A stretch of DNA of 64,000 nucleotides. Origin: Sodalis ligni. Its GTDB lineage: Bacteria; Pseudomonadota; Gammaproteobacteria; Enterobacterales; Enterobacteriaceae. Under the pieces are notes generated by a model. It made no database searches and was not told the origin of the DNA. It saw nothing but the letters and a program-made list of their open reading frames with translations. Below, in pieces: positions 51,642-61,229 of this stretch (positions are counted from its first letter, which is position 1; the number at the start of each line of letters is the position of its first letter). The stretch lies in NCBI RefSeq assembly GCF_016865525.2, contig NZ_CP075169.1, positions 6,200,337 through 6,264,336 of the forward strand. The letters run 5' to 3'. The translations under genes and the position numbers were made by a program.

Positions 51642-52184
51642 TTATTGCAAATTGGCATGCCGTTTATCGAGGTCAGCATCCTGTTTGCCACGTAGATTTT
51701 GAATGCGCCATGCAATGGCGTCCCCGGCTATCAATAGAGATTGCTCGAATAAAGAACCTGCATGTTGTTCGGTTGCCACCTCGGTACGGGACGGTATCTG
51801 AATATGAATATCCGCATCCACCTCTGGCGCCGGAGCTGAACTGATTAACACCACTTTCGCCCCGGCCTTGCGGGCCGCCGCTATGTGGGAAAGCGTTACG
51901 GTGGTTTTCGCCGATGAGGAGACCGCCACTAATAATTCATTTTTTTCGATGGCGGGCGTATTGCTCTCTCCGGCGACATATACCTGAATGCCGATATGCA
52001 TCAGGCGTATGGCGATGGCTTTTACCATCAAGCCCGAGCGCCCCTGCCCGCTAAAAAAAACTCTGGGTGTTTGAAGAATAATATCCGCCAGCCGATTCAG
52101 CCGTTCACCATCCAGAGCATCTCGGATTTGATCGAGTTCGGAAATAACGGTTAAAATTCTTTCCTTCACATCATAGGCGGCCAT
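51642..52184 (-). CDS. 6-phospho-3-hexuloisomerase-like SIS protein
   Basis: 180-residue SIS-domain protein: VFFSGQGRSGLMVKAIAIRL near 39-58, LLVAVSSSAKTTVTLSHIAA, and a C-terminal part like the HxlB/PHI family, including EQSLLIAGDAIAW. In the ribulose monophosphate pathway PHI turns hexulose-6-phosphate to fructose-6-phosphate; its partner synthase is not present here. Start shares a base with the stop of the dehydrogenase gene (TAATG). Confidence 0.82.
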   Translation of the reverse strand: MAAYDVKERILTVISELDQIRDALDGERLNRLADIILQTPRVFFSGQGRSGLMVKAIAIRLMHIGIQVYVAGESNTPAIEKNELLVAVSSSAKTTVTLSHIAAARKAGAKVVLISSAPAPEVDADIHIQIPSRTEVATEQHAGSLFEQSLLIAGDAIAWRIQNLRGKQDADLDKRHANLQ

Positions 52185-53089
52185 TATTTTTCCTCACTCT
52201 TTTTAACCGCATGACCGCCAATAACCCCGCGCAAGGCGGCAATGCTTTTGATAGTCGGGGAATCATCCTGCTGCGAACGAAACCTTGCCTGCAGCGCGGC
52301 GCTGATGGTAGGCGTAGGAACCCGCAGCCGGATGGCTTCTTCAACCGTCCAGCGCCCCATGCCGGAATCGGCGGCGTACCCTTTCACCCCCTTAAGGGAA
52401 ACATCCGGCGTTAATGCCTCGATGAGTTTTTCCAAAAGATGGGAACGTATCGAGCAGCCGTTTTGCCACGCCTCCATGGTGGCCAAGACATCGACCTCAA
52501 TGTCCGAGGCCGCCAAAAGCTCATACCCTTCACCGTAAGCCTGCATCAAGGCATACTCGACGCCGTTATGGACCGCTTTGGTGAAATGGCCCGCGGCGCT
52601 GTTGCCGACCCGGGCCCAAGCGCCTTTTGCGGCCAGCGCCTCAAACAGCGGCGAAAGATAGGCGAATACCTGTTCGTTTGCCCCCACCAGTAAACCGCAG
52701 CCTTCCCTTGCGCCCTGCGTCCCGCCGCTGACGCCGGCATCAACAAAAATAATGCCTTTCTCGCCCAGGCTGCGGCCGCGGCGAAGGGTATCCCTAAAAT
52801 CGGAATTACCGCCGTCAACGACAATATCCCCTTCGCTGAGAAGCGGCTTCAGTGTGGAGATAACCTGCTCGGTGGCGTTGCCCGGCGGCGTCATTACCCA
52901 TAAAGTACGGGGAAGCGGCAACAGACCGACGGCTTCTTCAATACTGGGACAGACGGTAATGTTATGGTTTTTCGCTTCTTCCAGCGCCACAGGATCCTTA
53001 TCCACCGCCACCACCTCATGACCGGCGTTGTTCAAACGCCGCACCATGGCCCCGCCCATTTTGCCCAAACCAATAAAACCGAGTTTCAT
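52184..53089 (-). CDS. Decarboxylating 6-phosphogluconate dehydrogenase (GntZ/YqeC type)
   Basis: 301 residues from ATG 53089. Short-form (about 300 residues) 6PGDH, as opposed to the ~470-residue Gnd. NAD-binding LGFIGLGKMGGAMVRRL, VVDGGNSDFRDT, VDAGVSGGTQGAREGCGLLV, and the substrate region GHFTKAVHNGVEYALMQAYG. Expected reaction: 6-phosphogluconate or a related acid to a pentulose phosphate and CO2. First gene of the operon; a frame open from 53116 adds nine codons. Confidence 0.9.
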   Translation of the reverse strand: MKLGFIGLGKMGGAMVRRLNNAGHEVVAVDKDPVALEEAKNHNITVCPSIEEAVGLLPLPRTLWVMTPPGNATEQVISTLKPLLSEGDIVVDGGNSDFRDTLRRGRSLGEKGIIFVDAGVSGGTQGAREGCGLLVGANEQVFAYLSPLFEALAAKGAWARVGNSAAGHFTKAVHNGVEYALMQAYGEGYELLAASDIEVDVLATMEAWQNGCSIRSHLLEKLIEALTPDVSLKGVKGYAADSGMGRWTVEEAIRLRVPTPTISAALQARFRSQQDDSPTIKSIAALRGVIGGHAVKKSEEK

Positions 53090-53179
53090 AACCCATCCCT
53101 TTTTCATTACCCTCAAGATTATTTTGACGTTACTCTGATGTTGCCTTTAAAGTAAAGAAGTAAATAAATTTCAGCATTG

Positions 53180-53195
53180 TTTACATTTCTGTAAA
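53180..53195. promoter_or_regulatory. Inverted repeat upstream of the sugar-acid operon
   Basis: TTTACA-TTTC-TGTAAA about 90-105 bases upstream of the dehydrogenase start in the AT-rich leader. A second TTTACA lies near 53333-53338. The likely binder is the RpiR protein of the operon; this is inferred from position and symmetry only. Confidence 0.45.
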
Positions 53196-53377
53196 TAAAT
53201 ATCAAAAAGACAATCCTCAGGATTGCCAATATTAAATTGAGATCAATGTCTCATTATTCAGGATTGATTTTTAGAGCAATAAAATGAAATTAAAATAAAA
53301 GGTGATGGCGGGGATATATATTTCACTTTTTGTTTACAGAGTCATGGCAACCGCATGCACACATGACTCACTCTTTA

Positions 53378-54325
53378 TCAGCCTTGCATATCTTTTCTGA
53401 TCATATCAATGACTTTCAAATTCATGATACTTTCGTCCAGGGATAACAGCGGCGCGGAAGGGTCAAGCACGGCATCGGAAAAGTGGGTGATTTCCGCCTT
53501 GTAACGGTCCGATTCCGCTACCGGAATGGCACGCACGCTCCCGGCCTGATGCAGATAGACCTCGCCCGCGTCATCCAGAAAGGTATTATCGATCCGCAGC
53601 ATTCCCTTGGTGCCGATGATTTCCGCATAAATCCGGGAAAAAGCGTTAAATCCGCAATGTATATTGGCAATCAAGCCATCATCATACTGCAACAAGGCCG
53701 ATAGATTGGTATCCACGCCCTGCTCCGTTTCCACCAGGGCCTTACAGCGCAACGGTAGTCGTCCGGTCACCATGCCGACAAAATTGACCGGATAACAACC
53801 GACATCATAAAGCGCGCCGCCGCCCAGTTCCGGCTTGGCTTTGATGGTATTCGGCCGGTCCAGCAGGAAGCGGAACGAGGCATTGATATGGCGCAGGTCG
53901 CCCAAGGCTCCGCTGTCCAGTATCTCCTTCACCACCTGCATGCGATCGGTGTAGCGGTACATAAACGCTTCCATCAAAATACGCTGTTGCGCTTGGGCCG
54001 CCTGCTGCATCTCTTGCGCTTCGGCGGCGGTTAGCCCCAGGGGTTTTTCACAAAGCACATGCTTGCCTGCCTTCAGCGCCTTAATCACCCAATCTTTATG
54101 CAAAGAATTCGGCAACGGAATATACACCGCCTGGATGTCATCATCGGCCAAGAGAGCATCATAACTGTCATAAGTCCGTTCCCATTCTTTGGCGGGCAAT
54201 TCCCCGGCGTTGCGCGAGGCTACCCCGAGCAGACGGGCATTAGACGCCCTGCCTATGGCCGGGATAACGGAAAGTCTTGCTATACGGGCATAGCCAAGCA
54301 CACCCCAATTTACGATATCAGACAT
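53378..54325 (-). CDS. Gfo/Idh/MocA-family oxidoreductase
   Basis: 315 residues from ATG 54325. Rossmann N-terminus (VNWGVLGYARIARLSVIPAI), the GKHVLCEKPLGLT motif (EKP is the family signature) near residue 92, and the C-terminal substrate domain (GGGALYDVGCYPVNFVGMVT). An NAD(P)-dependent sugar or inositol-type dehydrogenase; the substrate is unknown. It stands alone between two AT-rich gaps. The frame upstream to 54430 is unsupported. Confidence 0.87.
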   Translation of the reverse strand: MSDIVNWGVLGYARIARLSVIPAIGRASNARLLGVASRNAGELPAKEWERTYDSYDALLADDDIQAVYIPLPNSLHKDWVIKALKAGKHVLCEKPLGLTAAEAQEMQQAAQAQQRILMEAFMYRYTDRMQVVKEILDSGALGDLRHINASFRFLLDRPNTIKAKPELGGGALYDVGCYPVNFVGMVTGRLPLRCKALVETEQGVDTNLSALLQYDDGLIANIHCGFNAFSRIYAEIIGTKGMLRIDNTFLDDAGEVYLHQAGSVRAIPVAESDRYKAEITHFSDAVLDPSAPLLSLDESIMNLKVIDMIRKDMQG

Positions 54326-54674
54326 CTGATTTCCCTCACATGCTAAATGATATTTTATTGATAAATAATGAATTATTCCGAACACCGCTTCTGCAGGCCG
54401 GCGCGACTGCACCCATGATAGTTCAAACATATGACTAATGGTGTGACAGCTTTTACAGATTTATTGTACCAATAAAATATTTATCATATAGGTGATGGCT
54501 TTTTAGGGAGCGCCCTCGCCTTTTACAACGCTGCGAGGTGCTGATACTGGCTATAATCGGCTACACGCTGCCAACCTGGTGTTCGGACTGGTAAATTAAT
54601 AAGCAAGCCTCCAATCTGACTTCACCTCACGAAGGAGATCCAAAGGCACATCCATCACGGCCAGGGGACGGTAA
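54326..54674. other. Gap downstream of the fic gene, nothing assigned
   Basis: Contains the promoter region of the oxidoreductase gene. No reading frame or clear terminator was recognised; composition is AT-rich near 54326-54480. Confidence 0.4.
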
Positions 54675-55829
54675 TCAATCTTTATTCAGAATCTCTAGAT
54701 ATTTCAAATAGGCATAGACACGATGTCGTTTATGACCCGTAATCTCGGCGATTAAATGCTGTTCCTTTTCCAAAACGGTTAATACCTTACCTGTTGTGGC
54801 GGCGGTCAACCCTGTTCGCTCAACCAGCTTGCTGATGCTGGCGATAGGGTACTCGAAGAACGCATCCAAAATCAGTTTAGCTGACCCCGACAAACGGCCG
54901 AGTCCGGATAATAAAGCCTTATGCTCAATATGCAGTAGGTTAAGCTCTTTAGTCATTTCAACAGCCTGAGTCGCTGTAGCGGCAACAGCATCGACAAAAA
55001 ACAATAACCATGCCTCCCAATCACCGGTTATTCTTGTCTGCTGCAAACGCTCATAATAGATATGGCGGTGCTTTTTGAAAAACACAGATAAATAGAGCAA
55101 CGGCTGTTGCAAGACCTTAGCTTCCACCAGAATTAACGGTATCAGCAAACGGCCCAAACGGCCATTACCATCCATAAAGGGATGTATGGTTTCAAATTGA
55201 GCATGGACCAAAGCGGCTTTGACCAAAGGATCGGTTGCCTCGGGCTGATCATTGATAAATTTTTCCAACTCGCTCCAACATTCGCCCAAAGCATGGCCCG
55301 GCGGAGGAACAAAAGCGGCCTCATCGGCCCTATGGCCGCCAATCCAAACTTGATTTTGCCTGAATTCGCCTGGGCCGCGGCTGATGCCTCGTCCGGAGGT
55401 CATTAGGGCCCGATGCATCTCTACGAGCAAACGAAATGTAATCGGATAGCCCTCATTGATACGCTGGACGCCCAGATAAAGTGCATTCACATAACAAGAT
55501 ACCTCCTGCACATCATCCATGGGTACGCCTGGAGAACCTTCCATCTCAAACAGCATCAGGTCGTTTAAGGAAGATTGAGTCCCTTCAATTTGCGAGGACA
55601 TAACGGCTTCTTTGCGCACATAACTATAGAGAAAAAGCTTGGTATCAGGCAACAACATGCCGATAGCGTCCAGGCGACCCAGTGCGCGATTGGCATCATT
55701 GATCCTTTTTTGCAATTTGCTATCGATTTGCAACGCCGGCGAGGGCGGCAGCGCATGGGGAATAAATGCTTGACAGCTGATGCTGCCCGCTATGCTGGGA
55801 ACATAATGGCCGGTTAGTCCGCGTTGCAT
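54675..55829 (-). CDS. Fic-domain AMP-transferase with C-terminal winged helix
   Basis: 384 residues. The Fic catalytic motif HPFMDGNGRLGR lies near residue 218, in the HPFXXGNGRXXR form. The inhibitory motif SSQIEGT near residue 78 marks a class II Fic protein that is self-inhibited by its own N-terminal helix. The C-terminus (ISKLVERTGLTAATTGKVL) is a winged helix-turn-helix, suggesting DNA binding. Class II Fic proteins AMPylate target proteins. The upstream tandem palindromes make self-regulation plausible. Confidence 0.88.
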   Translation of the reverse strand: MQRGLTGHYVPSIAGSISCQAFIPHALPPSPALQIDSKLQKRINDANRALGRLDAIGMLLPDTKLFLYSYVRKEAVMSSQIEGTQSSLNDLMLFEMEGSPGVPMDDVQEVSCYVNALYLGVQRINEGYPITFRLLVEMHRALMTSGRGISRGPGEFRQNQVWIGGHRADEAAFVPPPGHALGECWSELEKFINDQPEATDPLVKAALVHAQFETIHPFMDGNGRLGRLLIPLILVEAKVLQQPLLYLSVFFKKHRHIYYERLQQTRITGDWEAWLLFFVDAVAATATQAVEMTKELNLLHIEHKALLSGLGRLSGSAKLILDAFFEYPIASISKLVERTGLTAATTGKVLTVLEKEQHLIAEITGHKRHRVYAYLKYLEILNKD

Positions 55830-55864
55830 AGGGTCTCCTGGACGAAGTTAAAATTAGATTCCCC

Positions 55865-55937
55865 CTTATTTTAACTTAAGCCTTAACTTAAAATAAGAGC
55901 ATTCGCTATTTTAACTTAGTCCTTAACTTAAAATAAG
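55865..55937. promoter_or_regulatory. Two tandem palindromic operators upstream of fic
   Basis: Near-identical palindromes at 55865-55897 and 55906-55937. Each has arms TATTTTAA and TTAAAATA (first copy extended to CTTATTTTAA / TTAAAATAAG) plus inner CTTAA half-sites. They lie 36-108 bases upstream of the fic start. The period is about 40 bases, near four helix turns, so bound dimers could cooperate. Confidence 0.75.
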
Positions 55938-56029
55938 GTGATGTCTTATTTTAGTTTCATTCATGAATTATAACTTTGGAAATTAAATGCCGATTTGACG
56001 CGGTCACCGTAAACCGCAAGGCTATGCTC

Positions 56030-56800
56030 TCAGGTTCTAGCGTAATAGGCGGCCAATACGCTGCTTAAATGATCTTGCAGCGCTTTTTCCGCGCCGTCCG
56101 CATCGTGGCGACGGATGGCTTCGTAAAGCGTTACGTGCTGCTCATAGCTGCGGCTATTATGCCGAATAATCTCTTCCGGCTCGGTCAGTCCCACCCGCAT
56201 GGCGATAAGCCAGTCCAGCAGCGCGTGATGGATGGTCAAAAAAAGCGGATTGCCGGGAATGGAGGCCAGCACGCGGTGAAACGCCACATCGGTGCGCACA
56301 AACAGCATATTATCCGCCAGCGCCCGGCTGTTGGCCTCCAGCGCCTGCTTTAGTTTGCTTATCTGCGCGTCGGTGGCGTGAACCGCGGCATGGCGTACCA
56401 GGCTGGACTCGAAAAACATACGCAACTGCTCGAAATGCTTGATGCCGCCCGGCTGGGTAAGGAAGTCCTTGGCCATACCGGAGAGTTCGCTTATCACGGT
56501 ATCGGCGGACGGACGGCTCACCCTAGCCCGCTCGCCATTGCTAATCTGCACCAGGCCCTTGCGCTTGAGGGCCGCCAGCGCTTCGCGCACAGATGGCCGG
56601 CCCACATGGAAAAAATCCATCAGTTCCCGTTCGGAGGGCAATTGATCGCCCTCGACAAATTCGCCGCGGCGGATCATGAACTCCAGTTCTTCCTCAACCA
56701 TATCGGAAAGCTTCTTGCGCTTTACCGGACGGCTTTGCATGAGGGGAACCCGGTTGTCAGCGGTGGATTGCTTATTCAGACTTGTCATGGGCCTTTCCAT
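56030..56800 (-). CDS. nanR: NanR, sialic-acid-responsive GntR repressor
   Basis: 256 residues, FadR-type GntR protein. DNA-binding [20 protein letters not shown] and [20 protein letters not shown], then the FCD domain, close to E. coli NanR along its length. Represses nan genes until N-acetylneuraminate is bound. The start is uncertain between ATG 56800 and ATG 56788. Transcribed in the same direction after nanT, with its own NanR-like sites upstream. Confidence 0.9.
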   Translation of the reverse strand: MERPMTSLNKQSTADNRVPLMQSRPVKRKKLSDMVEEELEFMIRRGEFVEGDQLPSERELMDFFHVGRPSVREALAALKRKGLVQISNGERARVSRPSADTVISELSGMAKDFLTQPGGIKHFEQLRMFFESSLVRHAAVHATDAQISKLKQALEANSRALADNMLFVRTDVAFHRVLASIPGNPLFLTIHHALLDWLIAMRVGLTEPEEIIRHNSRSYEQHVTLYEAIRRHDADGAEKALQDHLSSVLAAYYART

Positions 56801-56806
56801 TGAACG

Positions 56807-56837
56807 GATACCAGGGTCAAGGATAACCTATTATACC
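56807..56837 (-). promoter_or_regulatory. NanR-like half-sites upstream of nanR
   Basis: On the minus strand GGTATA (56832-56837), a degenerate GGTTAT three bases on, and GGTATC (56807-56812). They sit just before the nanR start and would fit autoregulation, though the array is less regular than the one at nanA. Confidence 0.45.
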
Positions 56838-56898
56838 ATCGCGCTGCCACCCGGGACCGGCCGCATTTATTCAAAGGCGTCGCGCTCGGACTCCCGCC

Positions 56899-58461
56899 TC
56901 AGGATCGTCTTTCCGACGCGCCCGCCGGCGGCTGTGCTTTTTGCTGCAAAGCCTCGCTGTTTGCCTTGTGCCGCCGGCGCTGTTCATTTTCATGCCGGCG
57001 CCATTCGTCACGTGGCATGGCGCCGCTGAACGGCAATCCGTCCACCGTGTCGAATTTAAGCAGCGCCTGCGGACGCAGCCAGCGCTGCAACCGGGACGGC
57101 ATATCAAAGCCTATCAGCAGCAGCGTCACGAAGGTCAGCCCGAACGATAACGAAGCCAGCGCCGTGCTCAGGTCCAGCCGCTGGGATATAGCCGCCCCTA
57201 GCACCGGCGCCAGGGCGCCGCCCAGCGCGCCCACGTTGTAGGTGAATCCTAGCCCCGCAGCCCGCTGATGAGTATCGAAGTAGCCGCCCACCAGTTTGGG
57301 CAGCAGGCCGGAGATCCCCTGCCCCAGCATTTGCTGGAAAAATAGCAGCGCACCCAGAGCCACCAGATTGGATGAGGTCATGGCGAATACCGGGATGATA
57401 AGCAGTTGCGACAAAAACAGGCTATACACATAGGCTTTGCGCGTGCCGAGCCAGTCGCCGATAAAGCCGGCCAGGCAGCACCCCACCGCGGCGCCGAAGC
57501 CGCTGAAAAACAGAATATGGGCCACCAGGGTGGGATTGAGGGCCAGCTCGGTTTTAAGATAGGTGGGCAGCAGCGCCTGAATAGGCCAGGAGTAAAGAAA
57601 GGCGCTGAACACCACCAGCATCAGCATCACCCCGGTAGGCCAGCGATCGCCGCTGCTTTGCACCATAAAACTGATGAAGACGGCGGCGCAGGCGATGCCA
57701 AGAAACGCCGCCACCGCCGCCGGGCCGGCATGACCGGAGAAACAAAGATACAGCATGACGATAACCGCCGCCGTGGCGATGGCATTCCAAACCCGATGCC
57801 TGCCGCGGTAAAGGATATCAATCAGCGTCTGTTTATGCCCATGCTGGGTTTTCTGCGCTTGCCATTCCACCGTTTCCGGAATGCTGCGGCGTAGCCAGAG
57901 GGCGAAAATAATCGGGACGATACCGATGAAAAACAGCATCCGCCAGCCCCAGATGGGTATGATCACGCTGTAAATCTGCGCCGCAGCCACCGCGCCGATG
58001 GCAAAGCCGGAGATGAGAAAGCCGCTGGCCTTATTACGCAAGTGCTGCGGCCAAATTTCGATGACATAGGTCGAGCTGGCGCCATATTCCCCCGCCATGC
58101 CCATGCCGATGATCACCCGTGCGACGAAGAGAAAGGTATAGCCGGGTGCCAGTCCGCACGCCAGCGTCCCCAGTGAAAACAGCAGTATGCTGGTGACCAT
58201 GGCCATACGACGGCCGTATTTATCCCCCAGCGCCCCCAGTATCAGCCCGCCGAACCAGCGGGAAATAAACGCGGCGCTGATAAGGGTAGCGGCCTGCACC
58301 GTAGTTAAACCGAAATCCTGTTTGACTTCGGTGAGTACCAGGGCCATCAGGACAAAATCAAAACCATCCAGGGCATAGCCGATCCAGGCCGCGGCGAAGG
58401 CCTTCCATTGCGGTAGCGATAGCTGACGATACCAGGGTAGGGTCACAGAGGGTTGACGCAT
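56899..58461 (-). CDS. nanT: NanT, sialic acid MFS transporter
   Basis: 520 residues with twelve to fourteen hydrophobic segments: [20 protein letters not shown] near the start, DKYGRRMAM motif, [21 protein letters not shown]. coli NanT has 496 residues; here the C-terminus carries about 30 extra charged residues ([14 protein letters not shown]). Imports N-acetylneuraminate by proton symport. Follows nanA after a 112-base gap with a hairpin. In E. coli nanE and nanK follow; here nanR does. Confidence 0.92.
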   Translation of the reverse strand: MRQPSVTLPWYRQLSLPQWKAFAAAWIGYALDGFDFVLMALVLTEVKQDFGLTTVQAATLISAAFISRWFGGLILGALGDKYGRRMAMVTSILLFSLGTLACGLAPGYTFLFVARVIIGMGMAGEYGASSTYVIEIWPQHLRNKASGFLISGFAIGAVAAAQIYSVIIPIWGWRMLFFIGIVPIIFALWLRRSIPETVEWQAQKTQHGHKQTLIDILYRGRHRVWNAIATAAVIVMLYLCFSGHAGPAAVAAFLGIACAAVFISFMVQSSGDRWPTGVMLMLVVFSAFLYSWPIQALLPTYLKTELALNPTLVAHILFFSGFGAAVGCCLAGFIGDWLGTRKAYVYSLFLSQLLIIPVFAMTSSNLVALGALLFFQQMLGQGISGLLPKLVGGYFDTHQRAAGLGFTYNVGALGGALAPVLGAAISQRLDLSTALASLSFGLTFVTLLLIGFDMPSRLQRWLRPQALLKFDTVDGLPFSGAMPRDEWRRHENEQRRRHKANSEALQQKAQPPAGASERRS

Positions 58462-58542
58462 GATAATCTCCTACACTTTGCAGTGCATGTTTATCAGGCC
58501 CGGCCGCAACGGAACCGGGAGTCGGCACATATGTAAAATAAA

Positions 58543-58569
58543 CCGGCCCCGCTCGTGCGGGCCGGCAGT
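58543..58569 (-). terminator. GC-rich hairpin between nanA and nanT
   Basis: CCGGCCCCGC ... GCGGGCCGG with one bulged C, directly after the nanA stop; A/T runs flank it. May weaken transcription into nanT or protect the nanA mRNA end. Confidence 0.5.
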
Positions 58570-58573
58570 TTTT

Positions 58574-59479
58574 CTAGTTTTTATGGTGTTGAAATTCCGC
58601 CTGCAACTCCCTTGCGATACGTTTCAATTCAGGCAGATGATTTTCTTGCACCGGTGAAAAAGGCTTGCGGCACGCGGCGCAGCGAATAACGCCCCATTCC
58701 TGGAGGATGGTTTTCAGGCCGCCGAACACGCCCGTTTTTACCAGAACGTCGATCACCTGGTTGCATGAGGACTGTATCCGACGCGCCAGGTCGATATCCC
58801 TGTTTGCCAAAGCACGCAGGATGCCTTGGTAGCGCCAGCCCATGACGTTATAGGTACTGCCGATGCCGCCCTGGGCGCCCGCCATCTGGCCGGACAGGAA
58901 AATTTCGTCATATCCGTTGTAAAGAATTTTATCGGGATAGGCCCGATGGATCTGTTCAAGCTGATAAAAGTCGCCGGAAGTATGTTTGAGAGCGACCACG
59001 TTCGGCAGCGACAACAGTTCGCCAAGCTCTTCCATCCCGAGCTTCACGCCGCTCATTGCCGGGATATTGTAGATAATCATCGGTTTGCCCTGGGCGGCGG
59101 CGATAATGTCACTGTAATGAGCACGCAGTTCGGGAAAAGTGAATGGATAATAAAACGGTGTCACCGCTGACACCGCGTCATAACCATACTCCGCCGCCGC
59201 TTCCGCCAGGGCGCAGCTTTCGGCGGTGCTGATGCCGCCTATATGGGCCACCAGCGCCAGCTTGCCTTTTGCTTCTTCTGCCACGATACGCAGTACCTCC
59301 CGCCGCTCGGCGCCGTTTTGCAGCAGCGCCTCTGCGGTGGAACCGCCCACATAAAGTCCATCAACACCTTGTTGTATGTTATGGCGCACCAGGCTGCGCA
59401 GGCTTGCCTCATCAATGCGGAACTGTTCATCGTAGGGGGTCAGCAGCGCGGTAATAACGCCGGTTAATGCAGTTTTCAT
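58574..59479 (-). CDS. nanA: NanA, N-acetylneuraminate lyase
   Basis: 301 residues from the second ATG (59479), which is five bases after GGAGG; an ATG directly before it is too close. DapA/NanA barrel: GGSTAEALL (GGSTGEA in E. coli), [11 protein letters not shown], and the Schiff-base lysine in [13 protein letters not shown]. Cleaves N-acetylneuraminate to ManNAc and pyruvate. First gene of nanA-nanT. The usual next steps, NanE and NanK, are not encoded in this window. Confidence 0.93.
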   Translation of the reverse strand: MKTALTGVITALLTPYDEQFRIDEASLRSLVRHNIQQGVDGLYVGGSTAEALLQNGAERREVLRIVAEEAKGKLALVAHIGGISTAESCALAEAAAEYGYDAVSAVTPFYYPFTFPELRAHYSDIIAAAQGKPMIIYNIPAMSGVKLGMEELGELLSLPNVVALKHTSGDFYQLEQIHRAYPDKILYNGYDEIFLSGQMAGAQGGIGSTYNVMGWRYQGILRALANRDIDLARRIQSSCNQVIDVLVKTGVFGGLKTILQEWGVIRCAACRKPFSPVQENHLPELKRIARELQAEFQHHKN

Positions 59480-59513
59480 CATTCCTCCGGAGATTTTTTG
59501 ATTGGAATAACTA

Positions 59514-59536
59514 TATACCTTGATACCTTTTATACC
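59514..59536 (-). promoter_or_regulatory. NanR operator, three GGTATA repeats upstream of nanA
   Basis: Minus strand reads GGTATA-3-GGTATC-2-GGTATA (59536 to 59514), 35-57 bases before the nanA start. E. coli NanR binds three GGTATA repeats with the same three and two base spacings, so the site is well supported, with one mismatch in the middle unit. Confidence 0.85.
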
Positions 59537-60157
59537 AGTTAAAGAGAAGCAATCTCTAGAGTGAATACGCGTTTTGTGATGAGGATCCTGGTTCTGCCAT
59601 GATCGCCGCTTATCGGTCAGATACGCGATAATGATAAAGGAATGCCATATCGATCGGTAACGATCGCTATCACTGGGAAATGAGCTAAATAGCTTTGCGC
59701 ATTAATGCTTCACTTCTCATCGTGCAGGGCCAGCGCTGGCGGGATGTCATCTCCCGCAAGTGTAGCGCTAATATGAAAAGCTATTTAGACAGCTGGCTAA
59801 GCATTTAAATTACCATATGTGGTATATAGCTTTATTAAGTATTTACCCGGTGAAGCCCGATGCTTTTTTGCTAATGAATTTTAGAGCGTGAAGGTAAAAA
59901 GATGAAGCTTTACAAATAGATTTATACAGGATATACCTTGAAGTTTGATGCAAACAAAGGCTACAATTCATTAAAAGTTGCAAAGCGGACAATAAATAGA
60001 CCTGTTGAGAGAAACGAATAGATTGTGAAAAACCCAGCAAATTATTTATCAATTTTTTCTCTTGGAAAGCAGTCTCGCTCCCATCTCCGGGGACTTAGCA
60101 TCCTAAGTTATTCCAACACCAATTACGTCGAGATGACGTTCCATGTGAGATGATCAT
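59537..60157. other. Gap upstream of nanA with no recognised gene
   Basis: Holds the nanA promoter, with TTGTGATGAGGATC (59574-59587) as a weak CRP-like half site. A minus-strand frame of 69 codons (59843-60052) is rich in AT and not supported. Confidence 0.4.
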
Positions 60158-60583
60158 ATGAATTACAAAAATTTAATCACAACCACATTCCTTTACTTTT
60201 GGTTAAGTGGAGTCGCAATATCTTCTGAGTTAATATTTTTTGCAGTACAACCTCGGGAAATGAAATGAAACTCGAGAAAGAAAATTCTTACATTTTATAT
60301 TCTTATGGGAAATAAAATACCACACCAGAAATAATATTAAAACAAAAATAGATCCATCACAATTAAAATTAAGCGAATCTGAAGGTTCTAATGTTGTAAC
60401 CAGCATTCCTTTTTCAATGGTCAATATACTTACGAAATATTTACGAGCACCGATAAAATGGATTCGACTCACAAATCTCACTCTGGAATATTTGTCTCCA
60501 AAGATAACGAGCTATTGAGCAGGATTAGATGCAAAAATGGCAGTCAAAAAGGGAACTTATTAATGTTAGACCAAGACGGCTGA
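60158..60583 (+). pseudogene. Exported small protein, broken by indels
   Basis: ATG 60158 opens MNYKNLITTTFLYFWLSGVA, a signal peptide, and stops after 36 codons. The rest can be read in other frames (NEMKLEKENSYILYSYGK; EIFTSTDKMDSTHKSGIFV; last frame ends LLMLDQDG at 60583). The first shift is at the six-T run 60227-60232. I do not recognise the family; it lies tail to tail with the effector-associated gene on the other strand. Confidence 0.55.
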
Positions 60584-60815
60584 GATAACCTTTAACTCGA
60601 TTTTAAAATTTTAATAAATTATTATATTTTTAAACAACGCCCCCCTTATAGCAAACTACAATTGCTCATTTAGTGATTATATAAATAATTTCAAGAAGTG
60701 AAATAAAAAGGATTTTTAAAATACAATATTACTTATTTGAAACGTTCTGAACGTCTATCATAATTATTTTTGACGGCCTAAAAGTACGGTCCGATTTTTT
60801 TATAAAAAACACACA

Positions 60816-61229
60816 TTATTTCCAAATACAATCATTGCCATCGAACGCATCATCATTTTGTACGAAATTCATCACATTTTCATTTTTAGCATTGGAATAA
60901 TTCAAATAAGAAAAAATTGCACCTTGATGCACCGCCTTAAATTTACCCGCAACACCACCATTAATTACTGCTAGCCATGTAGTTGTAGTTTCTGATGGAC
61001 GATCAACATCCAATGTCTCACATTCACTTTTGATGGGTACTATCGTTATGGCTGAAGACGAATTTTTATATATAATATAACCACCCATCCATTTGTTATC
61101 CGTTAACAGTGCAAATTTTAAGTTTACTCGTCCATCTGTCGAGGTAAAACAACGAACATCCTTTGAGACTTCAGATGAAAAGCACGTCCACGAAACTAAT
61201 AACAAAAATAATAAGAATGCTCTTAACAT
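60816..61229 (-). CDS. Exported protein, candidate immunity to the upstream hydrolase
   Basis: 137 residues from ATG 61229 (GAGG upstream): signal peptide LRAFLLFLLLVSWTCFS, mature part with three cysteines (DVRCFT, SECETL, NDCIWK). No known family recognised. Its ATG overlaps the ancestral stop of the peptidoglycan-hydrolase gene (TGATG), and it is predicted periplasmic, where a cell-wall hydrolase would act. This context supports an immunity role but does not prove it. Intact. Confidence 0.6.
   Translation of the reverse strand: MLRAFLLFLLLVSWTCFSSEVSKDVRCFTSTDGRVNLKFALLTDNKWMGGYIIYKNSSSAITIVPIKSECETLDVDRPSETTTTWLAVINGGVAGKFKAVHQGAIFSYLNYSNAKNENVMNFVQNDDAFDGNDCIWK

Noticed and set aside
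55865..55937. Possible CRISPR-like repeat pair
   Set aside because: Only two palindromic units with an 8-base spacing and no cas genes; an operator explains them better.
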